A stretch of DNA of 64,000 nt from Bacteroidota bacterium. Lineage in GTDB: Bacteria; Bacteroidota; Bacteroidia; NS11-12g; UBA955. Where the stretch lies: contig JAGXTF010000118.1 in NCBI GenBank assembly GCA_018333525.1, positions 1 to 64,000 of the forward strand, written 5' to 3'. The notes beneath the pieces are model-generated. The model worked only from the letters and a program-made list of their open reading frames with translations. It ran no database searches and was not told where the DNA came from. Shown here in pieces: positions 45,324-54,298 of the stretch (its first letter is position 1; every line of letters starts with the position of its first letter). A program made the translations under genes and the position numbers.

Positions 45324-47654
45324 ATGATCATTTCCTTTTCATGGCTTAAAGAATTGGTAAAAACGGATGCTTCTGCACAGGAAATTGCAGACAGACTTTC
45401 TGTGTCCGGACTTGAGGTGGAGCATCTCGACCACTGGGAATCCGTGAAAGGCGGATTAAAAGGATTTGTAATCGGACAGGTTGTGGATTGTGCGAAACAT
45501 CCCAACGCCGACAAACTCAGTGTTACGAAAGTAGATATCGGAACCGGAGAATTACAGCCGATTGTATGCGGTGCGCCCAATGTAGCTGCCGGACAAAAAG
45601 TGGTAGTGGCAACTGTTGGAACAGATGTAACCGTTCCGGGTAAAGGCAGCTTCACCATAGGCGAAGCAAAAATTCGGGGCGAGATCAGCCGCGGAATGAT
45701 ATGTGCGGAAGACGAAATGGGTCTCGGAAATTCCCACGATGGAATTATGGTGCTTCCGGAAAATGCTCCGGTGGGACAAAGAGCAGCCGAATATTTTGGA
45801 GTGCATTCCGATGAAATTCTGGAAATAGGTCTTACCGCCAACAGAGGGGATGCAGCCTCGCACCTGGGCGTTGCAAGAGATGTAGCCGCACTGTTTGAAA
45901 CTACCATTCAAATGCCAAAAATTTTGGAAGGGAGTTTTGAAAATTCCGCTTATTCCATTGAAGTTGAAAATCTGGAATTCTGCACCAGATATGTAGGTTT
46001 AGAAATTGAAAATGTAAAAGTAGTTGCTTCACCGGAATGGATGCAAATACGATTGCGTGCTATTGGAATTGAACCAAAAAACATGATTGTAGATGCAACA
46101 AACTATGTGTTGCATGAACTGGGACAGCCATTGCACGCTTTTGATGCCGATAAAATAAATGGTAAAACCATTCGGGTTCGCAAAGCTGTTTCAGGAGAAA
46201 AATTCCACACTTTGGATAAACAGGAACGCGAATTAACCGGCAATGAATTGTTGATTGCCGACGAGAAGGAGCCTATTGGATTTGCAGGGGTAATGGGAGA
46301 ATTGCATACTGCGGTAAATGAAAATACGCGAAATATATTTTTGGAAAGCGCTTGTTTTCATGCAGGAATGGTGCGAAAAACTGCGAGAATTCATCAATTA
46401 AATACCGATGCTTCTTTTCGTTTTGAAAGGGGAACAGATATCGAAATTTGCGAAGTTGCCGCCATGCGTGCAGCGGCTTTGATATTGGAATATGCAGGTG
46501 GTGAAATCAAAGGAATTACTGATTACTATCCAACAAAATTCCAACCAAAAAAAATAAATATTTCCATTTCAAAACTGGCAAAATTCAGTGGGGCAAATAT
46601 TTCAGAAAAAGATGTAAAAAAAATATTGTCACATTTGGGATTTGCCATAGGAGCTGCGCAGGATCAATTCGAAGTATCGGTTCCGAGCTGGTGCCATGGC
46701 ATGGATGGTGAACAGGATATTTACGAAGAAATTATGCGTATTTATGGGTATGATAAAATTCCATTTTCAGGAAAAATAACCGCGAGCATGCCTGTAATGA
46801 AAGGACTTGAATCCGTCAGAAGGCGTGACAGCGTGGCCTCTTATCTCACAGGAAATGGATTTTTTGAAATACTGAATAACAGTTTGAGCTCCGTGCAATG
46901 GATGGAAGGCAATGAAGAGGATGCGGTGGTATTGACCAATCCATTGAGTGCTGATATGGCGGTAATGCGAGGTTCTTTGTTGCCCGGAATGGCGCATGCT
47001 GCGGCGTATAACCGAAACCGGAAAAACCACAATATCCGTTTTTTTGAATTCGGAAGAATTTATGAAAAAGGGAAAGTTGGTATTGTGGAAAGCGAGATTT
47101 TGGGAATATTGATAGGAGGTTACGGTACGGAAGAAAGCTGGGAACTAAAGCAAAAAGAAATGGATTTCTATGATGCAAAATCCATTTTGAATAATGTATT
47201 TGGAGTGCTGGGAATTTCGGATTGGAAAGACATGGTTGTGCTGAAGGAAGTACCTTCCGGAATGTTGAAGAAGATGGATTTGCAGGGAGAATTCTGGTAT
47301 GCAGAAATTTTCTGGGATAAAGTGAAAGCTTTTATTGAAAATAAACCCGGGGTGAAACTTCAAGCTCCGCCGAAATTCCCTTTTATGCGAAGGGATTTGA
47401 GTTTGGTGGTGGATAAAGGGATGTTATTTTCTGAAATAAATGCTGTGATAGAAGCGGAAAAAATTGCACATTTGAAAAACATGAACGTGTTTGATGTTTT
47501 CGAAGGTAAACCGCTGGACGAAGGCAAAAAAGCAATAGCCATTGCGTTTTATCTGGGAGCGGAAGACGGAACCCTTACCGATGAAATTGCAGATGGCAGT
47601 ATGAAAAAATTGATGAAGGCTTTTGAAGCCAAAGGAGCTGTGATACGGAAATGA
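45324..47654 (+). CDS. pheT: Phenylalanyl-tRNA synthetase beta subunit
   Basis: 776 residues from the ATG at 45324 (MIISFSWLKELVKTDASAQE). N-terminal tRNA-binding domain (GFVIGQVVDCAKHPNADKLS), B3/B4 editing region, B5 domain and C-terminal FDX-ACB anticodon domain (APPKFPFMRRDLSLVVDKGM). It pairs with PheS, which is not here, to charge tRNA(Phe). It is followed at once by a coiled-coil gene, zapA and rny, an order conserved in Bacteroidota. The TGA overlaps the next ATG (ATGA). Confidence 0.95.
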   Translation: MIISFSWLKELVKTDASAQEIADRLSVSGLEVEHLDHWESVKGGLKGFVIGQVVDCAKHPNADKLSVTKVDIGTGELQPIVCGAPNVAAGQKVVVATVGTDVTVPGKGSFTIGEAKIRGEISRGMICAEDEMGLGNSHDGIMVLPENAPVGQRAAEYFGVHSDEILEIGLTANRGDAASHLGVARDVAALFETTIQMPKILEGSFENSAYSIEVENLEFCTRYVGLEIENVKVVASPEWMQIRLRAIGIEPKNMIVDATNYVLHELGQPLHAFDADKINGKTIRVRKAVSGEKFHTLDKQERELTGNELLIADEKEPIGFAGVMGELHTAVNENTRNIFLESACFHAGMVRKTARIHQLNTDASFRFERGTDIEICEVAAMRAAALILEYAGGEIKGITDYYPTKFQPKKINISISKLAKFSGANISEKDVKKILSHLGFAIGAAQDQFEVSVPSWCHGMDGEQDIYEEIMRIYGYDKIPFSGKITASMPVMKGLESVRRRDSVASYLTGNGFFEILNNSLSSVQWMEGNEEDAVVLTNPLSADMAVMRGSLLPGMAHAAAYNRNRKNHNIRFFEFGRIYEKGKVGIVESEILGILIGGYGTEESWELKQKEMDFYDAKSILNNVFGVLGISDWKDMVVLKEVPSGMLKKMDLQGEFWYAEIFWDKVKAFIENKPGVKLQAPPKFPFMRRDLSLVVDKGMLFSEINAVIEAEKIAHLKNMNVFDVFEGKPLDEGKKAIAIAFYLGAEDGTLTDEIADGSMKKLMKAFEAKGAVIRK

Positions 47655-47947
47655 CGATGGATACCATGGAAAACCGCCTGTACAATATCCGCCTCAAAGT
47701 GGAGCGGTTACTGGTGGAAAATCAGGAACTGAAATCCGCCAACGAGGCACTTCAAAACGAGGTGGAAGCCTGCGCCAAAACCATGGAACTTCAAAAAAAT
47801 ACCATCACTGAGCTAACAGAAAGAAACAAAATGATTAAACTTGCAAAGAATTTATCTCTCTCAGGCACTGACAGTTTTGACATCAAAATCAAAATTAACG
47901 AGATGGTGAGAGAGATAGACAGGTGCATTGAATTGCTCAACGAATAA
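47651..47947 (+). CDS. Small coiled-coil protein upstream of zapA
   Basis: 98 residues. The first two thirds (about 5-66) are an unbroken heptad-rich helix, with RLYNIRLKVERLLVENQELK and NEALQNEVEACAKTMELQK, followed by a short basic segment and a second helix. No enzyme motif. The constant position between pheT and zapA in Bacteroidota suggests a division-related partner of ZapA, perhaps a functional counterpart of ZapB or a ZapA-binding factor; this is inference. Start ATG overlaps the pheT stop; an ATG at 47657 is an alternative. Confidence 0.75.
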   Translation: MTMDTMENRLYNIRLKVERLLVENQELKSANEALQNEVEACAKTMELQKNTITELTERNKMIKLAKNLSLSGTDSFDIKIKINEMVREIDRCIELLNE

Positions 47948-47955
47948 AGGAAAAA

Positions 47956-48243
47956 GTGCAACCAGACGACAAAATTCCAATACGGGTAAACATAGCGGAT
48001 AAAATGATGCCGCTAAAAGTTGCCCGCAAAGATGAGGAACATGTGAGGCTGGCCGCACGGATGATAAATCGCCGGATGGATGAGTTTAAAGCTTACAATT
48101 CCGGAGAAACCATAGATCGCCTGGCTTGGGCGGCCTTGGACTTTACGGGCGACCTGGTGCGAAACCTCCGATCGGGGCAAAACACCAATGAACATATGGA
48201 AGCCGAAATGTCTAAGCTGGAAGCCCTTCTACGCGATTATTGA
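47956..48243 (+). CDS. zapA: Cell division protein ZapA
   Basis: 95 residues, with the ZapA N-terminal beta domain (KIPIRVNIADKMMPLKVARK) and the long helix that forms the FtsZ-crosslinking dimer/tetramer (ARMINRRMDEFKAYNSGETI, then LAWAALDFTGDLVRN). ZapA bundles FtsZ protofilaments at mid-cell. GTG start 8 nt after the coiled-coil gene. Good match in length and pattern. Confidence 0.88.
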   Translation: MQPDDKIPIRVNIADKMMPLKVARKDEEHVRLAARMINRRMDEFKAYNSGETIDRLAWAALDFTGDLVRNLRSGQNTNEHMEAEMSKLEALLRDY

Positions 48244-48306
48244 TTCCGAATTCAAAGTAATTTTTCTGCGCCTCTTTTGTAAAACCATAAAGAAAAAAGA
48301 GACGAA

Positions 48307-49848
48307 ATGTTAAATCTTATTTACATCCTTGCCGGTACCGCTGTGGGCCTTGTGTTGGGATATGTATTGTTTGTAGCCATGCGCAAAAAAGCCCTGGATA
48401 AGGAGCGTAATGGTATACTGGAAGAAGCAAAACTTCAGGGCGAGAATATTAAAAAAGACAGGATTCTGGAAGCCAAAGAGAAATTCATGCAGATGCGCTC
48501 TGACCATGATCGTGAATCGAATAAACGCAATCAGGAAATCAATAGTACCGAAAACCGAATCAAGCAAAAAGAGCAATCTCTGGACAGCAAGTTGAAGGAA
48601 GTGCGCACCAAAGAAGAGGACATGCAGCGCACCAGGCAAAATTTTGATGCACAGGTGGAAGCTTTAAAAAACAAACAGAAAGAAGTAGATCAGGTGCGGG
48701 AACAACAATTGCAGCAGTTGGAAAAAGTTGCGGGTTTAACCGCTTCTGAAGCCAAAGATCAGATGTTGGAAGCCATACGCCACAAAGCGCATAATGAAGG
48801 ATTACAACTGGCTAAAAATCTGATTGAAGAAGCCAAACTCGGTGCAACCCGTGAAGCTAAGAAAATTGTATTGCAGACCATCCAACGCACTGCCGCGGAA
48901 CTGGCTATTGAAAATACAGTGACCTCATTCCCTCTGGAAAATGATGATGTTAAAGGCAGAATCATTGGCAGAGAAGGTAGAAATATCAAAGCTTTTGAAG
49001 CTGCCACAGGGGTGGAAATACTGATTGACGATACTCCGGAAACTATTGTGCTTTCCTGTTATGATCCGATTCGCAGAGAGATTGCAAGAGTATCCCTTGA
49101 AAGACTGATTCGCGATGGGCGAATTCATCCTGCACGAATTGAGGAAGTAGTAGAAAAAACCAAAAAACAGATTGACGAGGAGGTTGTGGAATGGGGTGAG
49201 AGAACGGTCGTAGATCTGGGAATCACCGGATTACATCCTGAGCTGATTCGCTATGTAGGCAGAATGCGTTTCCGCAGTTCATATGGACAAAATTTGCTGA
49301 AACACAGCAGAGAAGTAGCACGTTTATGCGCTACCATGGCAGCGGAAATGGGCTTGAATGTAAAACTCGCCAAACGTGCAGGTTTGCTGCATGATATCGG
49401 AAAATGTCCGGATACGGATGAGGAAACCCCACACGCATTGCTGGGGATGAAACTCTGTGAAAAATATGGAGAACATCCGGAAGTGATTAATGCAGTTGGT
49501 GCCCACCATGATGAAATTGAAATGACCAGTTTGTTGTCTCCGGTGGTACAGGCATGCGATGCCATTAGCGGTTCCAGACCTGGTGCGCGCCGAGGTGATG
49601 ACCAGTATGTGGAGAGGATCAAAGAAATGGAAAATATGGCGTTGAGTTATCCGGGTGTGGAGAAGGCTTATGCCATCCAGGCAGGTCGTGAATTGCGAAT
49701 TATTATGGGTGCGGAAAAGACCACCGATGACCAGGCTGATCTTCTCGCCTTTGAACTCAGCAATCGTATTATGACCGAAATGCGCTATCCGGGACAAGTG
49801 AAGATCACAGTGATCCGCGAGAAACGCAGCGTAGGTGTGGCGAAGTAA
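48307..49848 (+). CDS. rny: Ribonuclease Y
   Basis: 513 residues: an N-terminal membrane helix (LIYILAGTAVGLVLGYVLFV), a long coiled coil (about 30-180), a KH domain (GRIIGREGRNIKAFEAATGV) and an HD phosphohydrolase domain with the metal-binding HD of GLLHDIGKCPDTDEETPHAL and GAHHDEIE. RNase Y is an endonuclease that starts mRNA decay at the membrane. It is 63 nt after zapA and closes the conserved cluster. Confidence 0.95.
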   Translation: MLNLIYILAGTAVGLVLGYVLFVAMRKKALDKERNGILEEAKLQGENIKKDRILEAKEKFMQMRSDHDRESNKRNQEINSTENRIKQKEQSLDSKLKEVRTKEEDMQRTRQNFDAQVEALKNKQKEVDQVREQQLQQLEKVAGLTASEAKDQMLEAIRHKAHNEGLQLAKNLIEEAKLGATREAKKIVLQTIQRTAAELAIENTVTSFPLENDDVKGRIIGREGRNIKAFEAATGVEILIDDTPETIVLSCYDPIRREIARVSLERLIRDGRIHPARIEEVVEKTKKQIDEEVVEWGERTVVDLGITGLHPELIRYVGRMRFRSSYGQNLLKHSREVARLCATMAAEMGLNVKLAKRAGLLHDIGKCPDTDEETPHALLGMKLCEKYGEHPEVINAVGAHHDEIEMTSLLSPVVQACDAISGSRPGARRGDDQYVERIKEMENMALSYPGVEKAYAIQAGRELRIIMGAEKTTDDQADLLAFELSNRIMTEMRYPGQVKITVIREKRSVGVAK

Positions 49849-49861
49849 TTTTCTGAAATAT

Positions 49862-50197
49862 TTATTCTATTTCGGTTACAGAAAACCGAATTTTACCTGT
49901 TAATAATTCAATGTACATTTTTGTTGCACAGAGCACACAAAAAATGGGTCTAGAAATTCTGAAGCTTTCATTTTTCTGGTAATGTCTATGACCTATTGCA
50001 GGTAGCGTATATCCAATAACTACAGCGAATAAAATCAACCAAAATACCTGGAAAACAATAGAAAACAATAAGAGAATTGTGGTTATTGAAGCACCAATAA
50101 AATGCAATATTTTATTCATTTTATCGCTGTGGGCTAACAGATATTCAGGATAAAACAGTCTGATATCCGAAAGGAATTTTATTTCTTTTAGAGTCAT
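49862..50197 (-). CDS. DUF962/Mpo1-like membrane protein
   Basis: 111 residues with the family opening FYPEYLLAHSDKMNKILHFI and a central hairpin of two hydrophobic helices (FIGASITTILLLFSIVF onward, then FWLILFAVVIGYTLPAIGH). Yeast Mpo1, of this family, is an Fe-dependent dioxygenase in phytosphingosine alpha-oxidation; the conserved histidines (AHSDK, LHFIG, IGHRHY) are present here. The bacterial role is unknown. Convergent with rny, divergent from metH. Confidence 0.8.
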   Translation of the reverse strand: MTLKEIKFLSDIRLFYPEYLLAHSDKMNKILHFIGASITTILLLFSIVFQVFWLILFAVVIGYTLPAIGHRHYQKNESFRISRPIFCVLCATKMYIELLTGKIRFSVTEIE

Positions 50198-50242
50198 ATT
50201 TCATCAAACGATTTCATCAAATATTTGTTACATCCGGTTCGA

Positions 50243-50259
50243 TTTGAATTTGATTCAAA
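50243..50259. promoter_or_regulatory. Inverted repeat between DUF962 gene and metH
   Basis: TTTGAAT - TTG - ATTCAAA is a perfect 7-bp inverted repeat in the 104-bp space upstream of metH. It could be an operator or a hairpin; no cobalamin or SAM riboswitch fits in so short a leader. Function is inferred from position only. Confidence 0.3.
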
Positions 50260-50301
50260 AACAGTGCCTGAAAAACACGAAATTTGCGGCAATTCAATAC
50301 C

Positions 50302-53300
50302 TTGAACTCCGATACCAGACATATCCCTTCCACCCTTAGACTCAGCGGACTGGAGCCCTTTACAGTAACTCCGGAAACCAATTTTATCAATATTGGAGAA
50401 CGCACCAATATTACGGGAAGCAGAAAATTTGCCAAATTGGTTTTAGCAGGAGATTATACAGCAGCATTGGATATTGCACGACAGCAAGTGGAGAATGGCG
50501 CGCAAATTATCGATGTAAATATGGATGAAGGTATGCTGGATGGGGTTCAGGCCATGACGCATTTTATTCATTTGATTGCAAGTGAACCGGATATCTGCAA
50601 AGTACCTGTAATGGTAGACAGCAGCAAGTGGGAAGTAATCGTGGCCGGATTAAAATGTTTGCAGGGAAAAGGCATTGTAAATTCTATATCGCTTAAAGAT
50701 GGAGAAGCAGAATTTATTCGCCGCGCAAAACAGGTAAAAATGTTTGGAGCCGCAACTGTGGTTATGGCCTTCGATGAAAAAGGGCAGGCAGACAGTTATG
50801 AAAGACGCATTGAAATTTGCCAGCGCAGTTATGATATTCTCACGCAAAAAGTAAAATTTCCTGCATCGGATATCATTTTTGATCCCAATATTCTCACGGT
50901 TGCAACGGGAATGGATGAGCATAACAATTATGCTGTTGATTTTATTGAAGCCACACGTTGGATTAAAACCCATTTGCAAGGTGTTAGAGTAAGTGGTGGT
51001 GTTTCCAATATTTCATTTTCATTTCGCGGAAACGACCGGGTGAGGGAAGCCATGCACAGTGCTTTTTTATACCATGCAATAAAAGCCGGTATGGATATGG
51101 GAATTGTGAATGCCGGAATGATTGAGGTATATGATGAAATCCCAAAAGATTTATTGGAGCATGTGGAAGATGTATTGCTCAACAGGCGCGCAGATGCAAC
51201 AGAAAGAATGCTGGCATTTGCGGAAACCGTAAAAGGCAAGAAAGAAGAGACCAAGGAAGAAGCGGAGTGGCGCAAAAAACCGGTGGAAGAAAGACTGGTG
51301 CATAGTTTGGTAAAAGGAATTACAGAGTTTATTGAAGCAGATACGGAAGAAGTTCGACAGAAATTGGTCGTACCGATAAGCGTAATTGAAGGCCCACTGA
51401 TGGACGGAATGAATATCGTTGGGGATTTGTTCGGCAGTGGCAAAATGTTTCTGCCACAGGTGGTAAAAAGCGCCAGAGTGATGAAAAAAGCTGTGGCTTA
51501 TTTGGAACCTTTTTTGGAGGCGGAGAAAGAGAAGAAAAGAGCAGAATCGAACCTGGGTGGAGTCCTCCCCACCGGGGAGGATTCAGGAGGGGTCAATACC
51601 CCACCTGAGAAAACCGCTGGTTCTGATTTTTACAAAACAGGAAATCCGGAAACTTACCATTTAATAAATCCACATAAAAAAGAACTCCGAAAAAATCCGA
51701 CTCCTGCGGAAGAAAAACTTTGGCAAATGTTGCGAAATGATCAAACAGGAATAAAATTCAGAAGGCAACATATTATTGGAAATTACATTGTGGATTTTCT
51801 GGCGCTTAGGGCTCGTTTGGTGGTTGAAGCGGATGGAGAAATTCACAAAGAACAAATTGAATACGACAAAGAAAGAACGAAAAGGCTTGAAGCCTTAGGT
51901 TATAAAGTAATTCGTTTTTGGAATGAGGAGATATTGAACAGACCGCTGGATGTATTCAAACAAATTCAGGAGGTAGTGAATGAACGGTTGGTGGAGTTGG
52001 GGAATACACCCTCTGGCGTTGCCATCTCCCCCGCAGGGGGAGAAGAAAAAGCGTTTGAGGAGATAGAAGAAGATTATCAAGGGGAACAACAAGAAGAAAT
52101 TGAAAGCCATGAACATGTTGCATCCGGAGGTAAAGGCCGTATCCTGCTCGCTACAGTTAAAGGGGATGTTCATGATATCGGAAAGAATATTGTTGGAGTT
52201 GTTTTGGCATGCAACAATTATGAAATTAAAGATTTGGGAGTAATGGTTCCCATGGACAGAATTTTGCAGGAAGCCAGGGAATGGAAAGCAGATATAATTG
52301 GACTCAGCGGACTAATAACTCCGAGTTTGGATGAAATGGTACATGCTGCTGCGGAGATGGAAAGAGTGGGATTGAAAACTCCATTGCTAATAGGTGGTGC
52401 AACCACCAGCAGAATTCATACTGCTGTTAAAATTGCACCTAAATATTCAGGGCCGGTGATTCACGTTCTGGATGCCAGCAGAAGCGTTCCTGTTGCGGGA
52501 GGGTTGCTCGGGGATGGCAAAATTCCGTATGCCGCAAAATTTAAAGAAGAGTATAAAAAATTGGCAGAAGATCATGCAAAAAGACAATCTGCAAAAGATA
52601 TTTTATCTTATTCCGATGCAAGAAAAAATCCATTTAAAGCGGATTTTAGTGCCATTCCCAAACCTAATTTTATTGGCAGAAAAAACATAGAAATACCGAT
52701 TGCGGAATTGGTAGATACCATAGACTGGACGCCATTTTTCCAAACCTGGGAATTAAAAGGAAAATACCCCGAAATACTTCAGGATGCCGTTGTTGGAAGT
52801 GAAGCGAAAAAATTATTTGATGATGCAAAACAATTGTTAAATCAATTTATTCGGGAAAATAAATTAAGTGCAAAAGGTGTCATATTTATTTTGCCTGCAA
52901 ATAGTGTTGGAGATGATGTTGAAGTATATGAAGACGAGAACAGGCATACACCTGCTACCGTATTTCATTTTTTGAGGCAACAAAGGAAGATGGGCGATGG
53001 AATAGCAAACATATCACTGGCAGATTTTATTGCTCCTAAGGATAGCAATATTGCCGATTATTTTGGAGGTTTTGCAGTAACTGCGGGTATAGGTTTGGAT
53101 GAATTAGCCGCAGAATTTGAAAAAAATCTCGACGATTATAACAGCATAATGGCCAAAGCTTTGGCGGATCGGTTGGCAGAGAGTTTTGCAGAATATTTGC
53201 ATCGGGAAGTGAGGAAAAATTATTGGGGATATGCAAAAGATGAAAACATCCCAAATGAAGATCTGATACGCGAAAATTATTTAGGGATACGCCCTGCTCC

Positions 53301-53565
53301 AGGGTATCCTGCATGTCCGGACCATACGGAAAAACGATTGTTATTTGATTTTATGGAGGCGGAAAAAAATGCAGGAATTATTCTTACCGAAAGTATGGCG
53401 ATGTTGCCAACTGCTTCAGTAAGCGGATTTTATTTTGCGCATCCGGATAGCAAATATTTTGCGGTAGGAAAAATTGAAAAAGACCAATTGGAAGATTATG
53501 CCAGAAGAAAAGGAATGAGTATTCTTGAAATGGAGCGGTGGTTAAGTCCGGTGTTGGGATATTGA
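50302..53565 (+). CDS. metH: Cobalamin-dependent methionine synthase (C-terminal half form) with DUF559 insert
   Basis: 1087 residues from the TTG at 50302 (the TTG at 50284 lies in a -7-like GAAATTTG). Domains: pterin-binding ([20 protein letters not shown], about 25-290), B12-binding cap (about 310-410, ending [16 protein letters not shown]), then the inserted DUF559 segment (about 418-585), B12 Rossmann domain ([20 protein letters not shown], His624 as cobalt ligand; [28 protein letters not shown]), and the AdoMet reactivation domain ([36 protein letters not shown]). The N-terminal homocysteine domain is absent, as in split Bacteroidota MetH. The frame is intact throughout. Confidence 0.93.
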   Translation: MNSDTRHIPSTLRLSGLEPFTVTPETNFINIGERTNITGSRKFAKLVLAGDYTAALDIARQQVENGAQIIDVNMDEGMLDGVQAMTHFIHLIASEPDICKVPVMVDSSKWEVIVAGLKCLQGKGIVNSISLKDGEAEFIRRAKQVKMFGAATVVMAFDEKGQADSYERRIEICQRSYDILTQKVKFPASDIIFDPNILTVATGMDEHNNYAVDFIEATRWIKTHLQGVRVSGGVSNISFSFRGNDRVREAMHSAFLYHAIKAGMDMGIVNAGMIEVYDEIPKDLLEHVEDVLLNRRADATERMLAFAETVKGKKEETKEEAEWRKKPVEERLVHSLVKGITEFIEADTEEVRQKLVVPISVIEGPLMDGMNIVGDLFGSGKMFLPQVVKSARVMKKAVAYLEPFLEAEKEKKRAESNLGGVLPTGEDSGGVNTPPEKTAGSDFYKTGNPETYHLINPHKKELRKNPTPAEEKLWQMLRNDQTGIKFRRQHIIGNYIVDFLALRARLVVEADGEIHKEQIEYDKERTKRLEALGYKVIRFWNEEILNRPLDVFKQIQEVVNERLVELGNTPSGVAISPAGGEEKAFEEIEEDYQGEQQEEIESHEHVASGGKGRILLATVKGDVHDIGKNIVGVVLACNNYEIKDLGVMVPMDRILQEAREWKADIIGLSGLITPSLDEMVHAAAEMERVGLKTPLLIGGATTSRIHTAVKIAPKYSGPVIHVLDASRSVPVAGGLLGDGKIPYAAKFKEEYKKLAEDHAKRQSAKDILSYSDARKNPFKADFSAIPKPNFIGRKNIEIPIAELVDTIDWTPFFQTWELKGKYPEILQDAVVGSEAKKLFDDAKQLLNQFIRENKLSAKGVIFILPANSVGDDVEVYEDENRHTPATVFHFLRQQRKMGDGIANISLADFIAPKDSNIADYFGGFAVTAGIGLDELAAEFEKNLDDYNSIMAKALADRLAESFAEYLHREVRKNYWGYAKDENIPNEDLIRENYLGIRPAPGYPACPDHTEKRLLFDFMEAEKNAGIILTESMAMLPTASVSGFYFAHPDSKYFAVGKIEKDQLEDYARRKGMSILEMERWLSPVLGY
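51564..51580. repeat. Left GC-rich hairpin of the metH insert
   Basis: Perfect 7-bp stem CCTCCCC / GGGGAGG around ACC, translated as part of the protein. A second GC-rich arm (ggtgga... / ...ccccacc, 51557-51614 region) surrounds it. Confidence 0.8.
52025..52043. repeat. Right GC-rich hairpin of the metH insert
   Basis: Perfect 8-bp stem TCTCCCCC / GGGGGAGA around GCA, translated as ISPAGGEE. Core shape CTCCCC-N-GGGGAG is shared with the left hairpin. Confidence 0.8.
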
Positions 53566-53577
53566 TGTTTATATTTC

Positions 53578-54072
53578 CTATTTTTCTGGATTTTTGTGAA
53601 TATAATCTCTTATGTTTTTGAGATGGTTATAGTCTTTGACGATTACCTCCCAATAATCACTTTGCCATTTAAAATCCGGATTTATTTTACGCGATTCGCG
53701 TGAAACACTGGATTTGTACAATCCGACAACCGTAGGTAATGATCCCTTGCCAGGATTCTGAAATCGTTTTGAGGATTCCTTTGTCGAATGTGGAATATTT
53801 GCATTTAATCTGAGGATTCCATGAATATAGTCTGGCATAATTACTAAGTCATCCAGGGTAATATGTGGGTGATGATCAGGTATGGAAAACCAAATGGTAC
53901 GGGCAATTTCGCCAACTCTGGTTAATTCTATTTGGCCATTAATTTTTTCACCAAAAAATGAAATTTTATTGTGTGTACATAAGGTAATAAAATACGTACA
54001 AATCTTCCCATAATCCCAATTTTTTCTCCGCAATGATTCCCGGCGGTATTTATTTAAATACAAATTTTTCAT
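53578..54072 (-). pseudogene. REP-associated tyrosine transposase (RAYT), decayed
   Basis: 164 residues from the ATG at 54072 (a TTG at 54087 is possible). The Y1/RAYT fold is visible: ICTYFITLCTHNKISFFGE near the N-terminus, LDDLVIMPDYIHGILRLN in the middle and WQSDYWEVIVKDYNHLKNIR late, with YIHKNPEK at the end. The HUH pair normally reads MPNHxHG; here Tyr82 replaces the first His, a one-base CAT to TAT change. The usual Trp after NPEK is TAG, also one base. Tyr140 may still be the catalytic Tyr. A REP palindrome lies 108 bp upstream. Probably inactive. Confidence 0.75.
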
Positions 54073-54179
54073 CGATGCACAAAACAATGGTGAAATTCAT
54101 TTGGAATCGGATGGCAAACGGTTCTAAACGGATTTATTCGGATATAAACGGATAATGGCGCGTTGGGGTTTTATCCGTA

Positions 54180-54201
54180 GCGAGAAGTCATGACTTCTCG
54201 C
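54180..54201. repeat. REP palindrome, copy 3 (GCGAGAAG type)
   Basis: Perfect 22-nt palindrome with half-site GCGAGAAGTCA, preceded by GTA as in copy 1 (CGTA). It lies beside the RAYT gene, the expected arrangement for REP/RAYT systems. Confidence 0.85.
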
Positions 54202-54227
54202 TCGATAACGTAATCCAAACGTTCATA

Positions 54228-54278
54228 AATCCCGTTTCGGGAATCAAAATAAAATCATGAATTGGAATAATTTCCAAT
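54228..54278. other. Intergenic hairpins downstream of the MbnH-like gene
   Basis: Two small stems: TCCCG/CGGGA with a TTT loop (about 54230-54242) and ATTGGAA/TTCCAAT with a TAAT loop (54261-54278). On the minus strand the latter is followed by T-rich DNA, so it may end the MbnP/MbnH transcript. The rest of 54073-54298 holds only REP copy 3 and a few short ggat/aacgga repeats. Confidence 0.35.
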
Positions 54279-54298
54279 CCAATCAATGATTAATTAAA

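Larger units (their letters stand above)
51553..52050 (+). mobile_element. In-frame DUF559 nuclease-domain insertion in metH
   Basis: A segment of roughly 500 nt, a multiple of three in effect, inside metH at the linker between cap and B12 domains. It encodes a DUF559 (PD-(D/E)XK-type) domain: [53 protein letters not shown] and [19 protein letters not shown]. The expected Glu, Asp (IVDF), E-x-D and His positions all look intact. Each end carries a GC-rich hairpin (51564-51580 and 52025-52043). E. coli MetH has only a short linker here. Boundaries are approximate and no target duplication was identified by eye. Confidence 0.8.

Noticed and set aside
50198..50301. Cobalamin or SAM riboswitch before metH
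   Set aside because: The gap is only about 100 nt, no B12 box or SAM-I core could be found, and an inverted repeat explains the visible structure.
51553..52050. Intein in MetH
   Set aside because: No Cys/Ser/Thr at an N-junction, no terminal His-Asn and no HINT-type blocks; the extra domain is DUF559 and sits in a linker.
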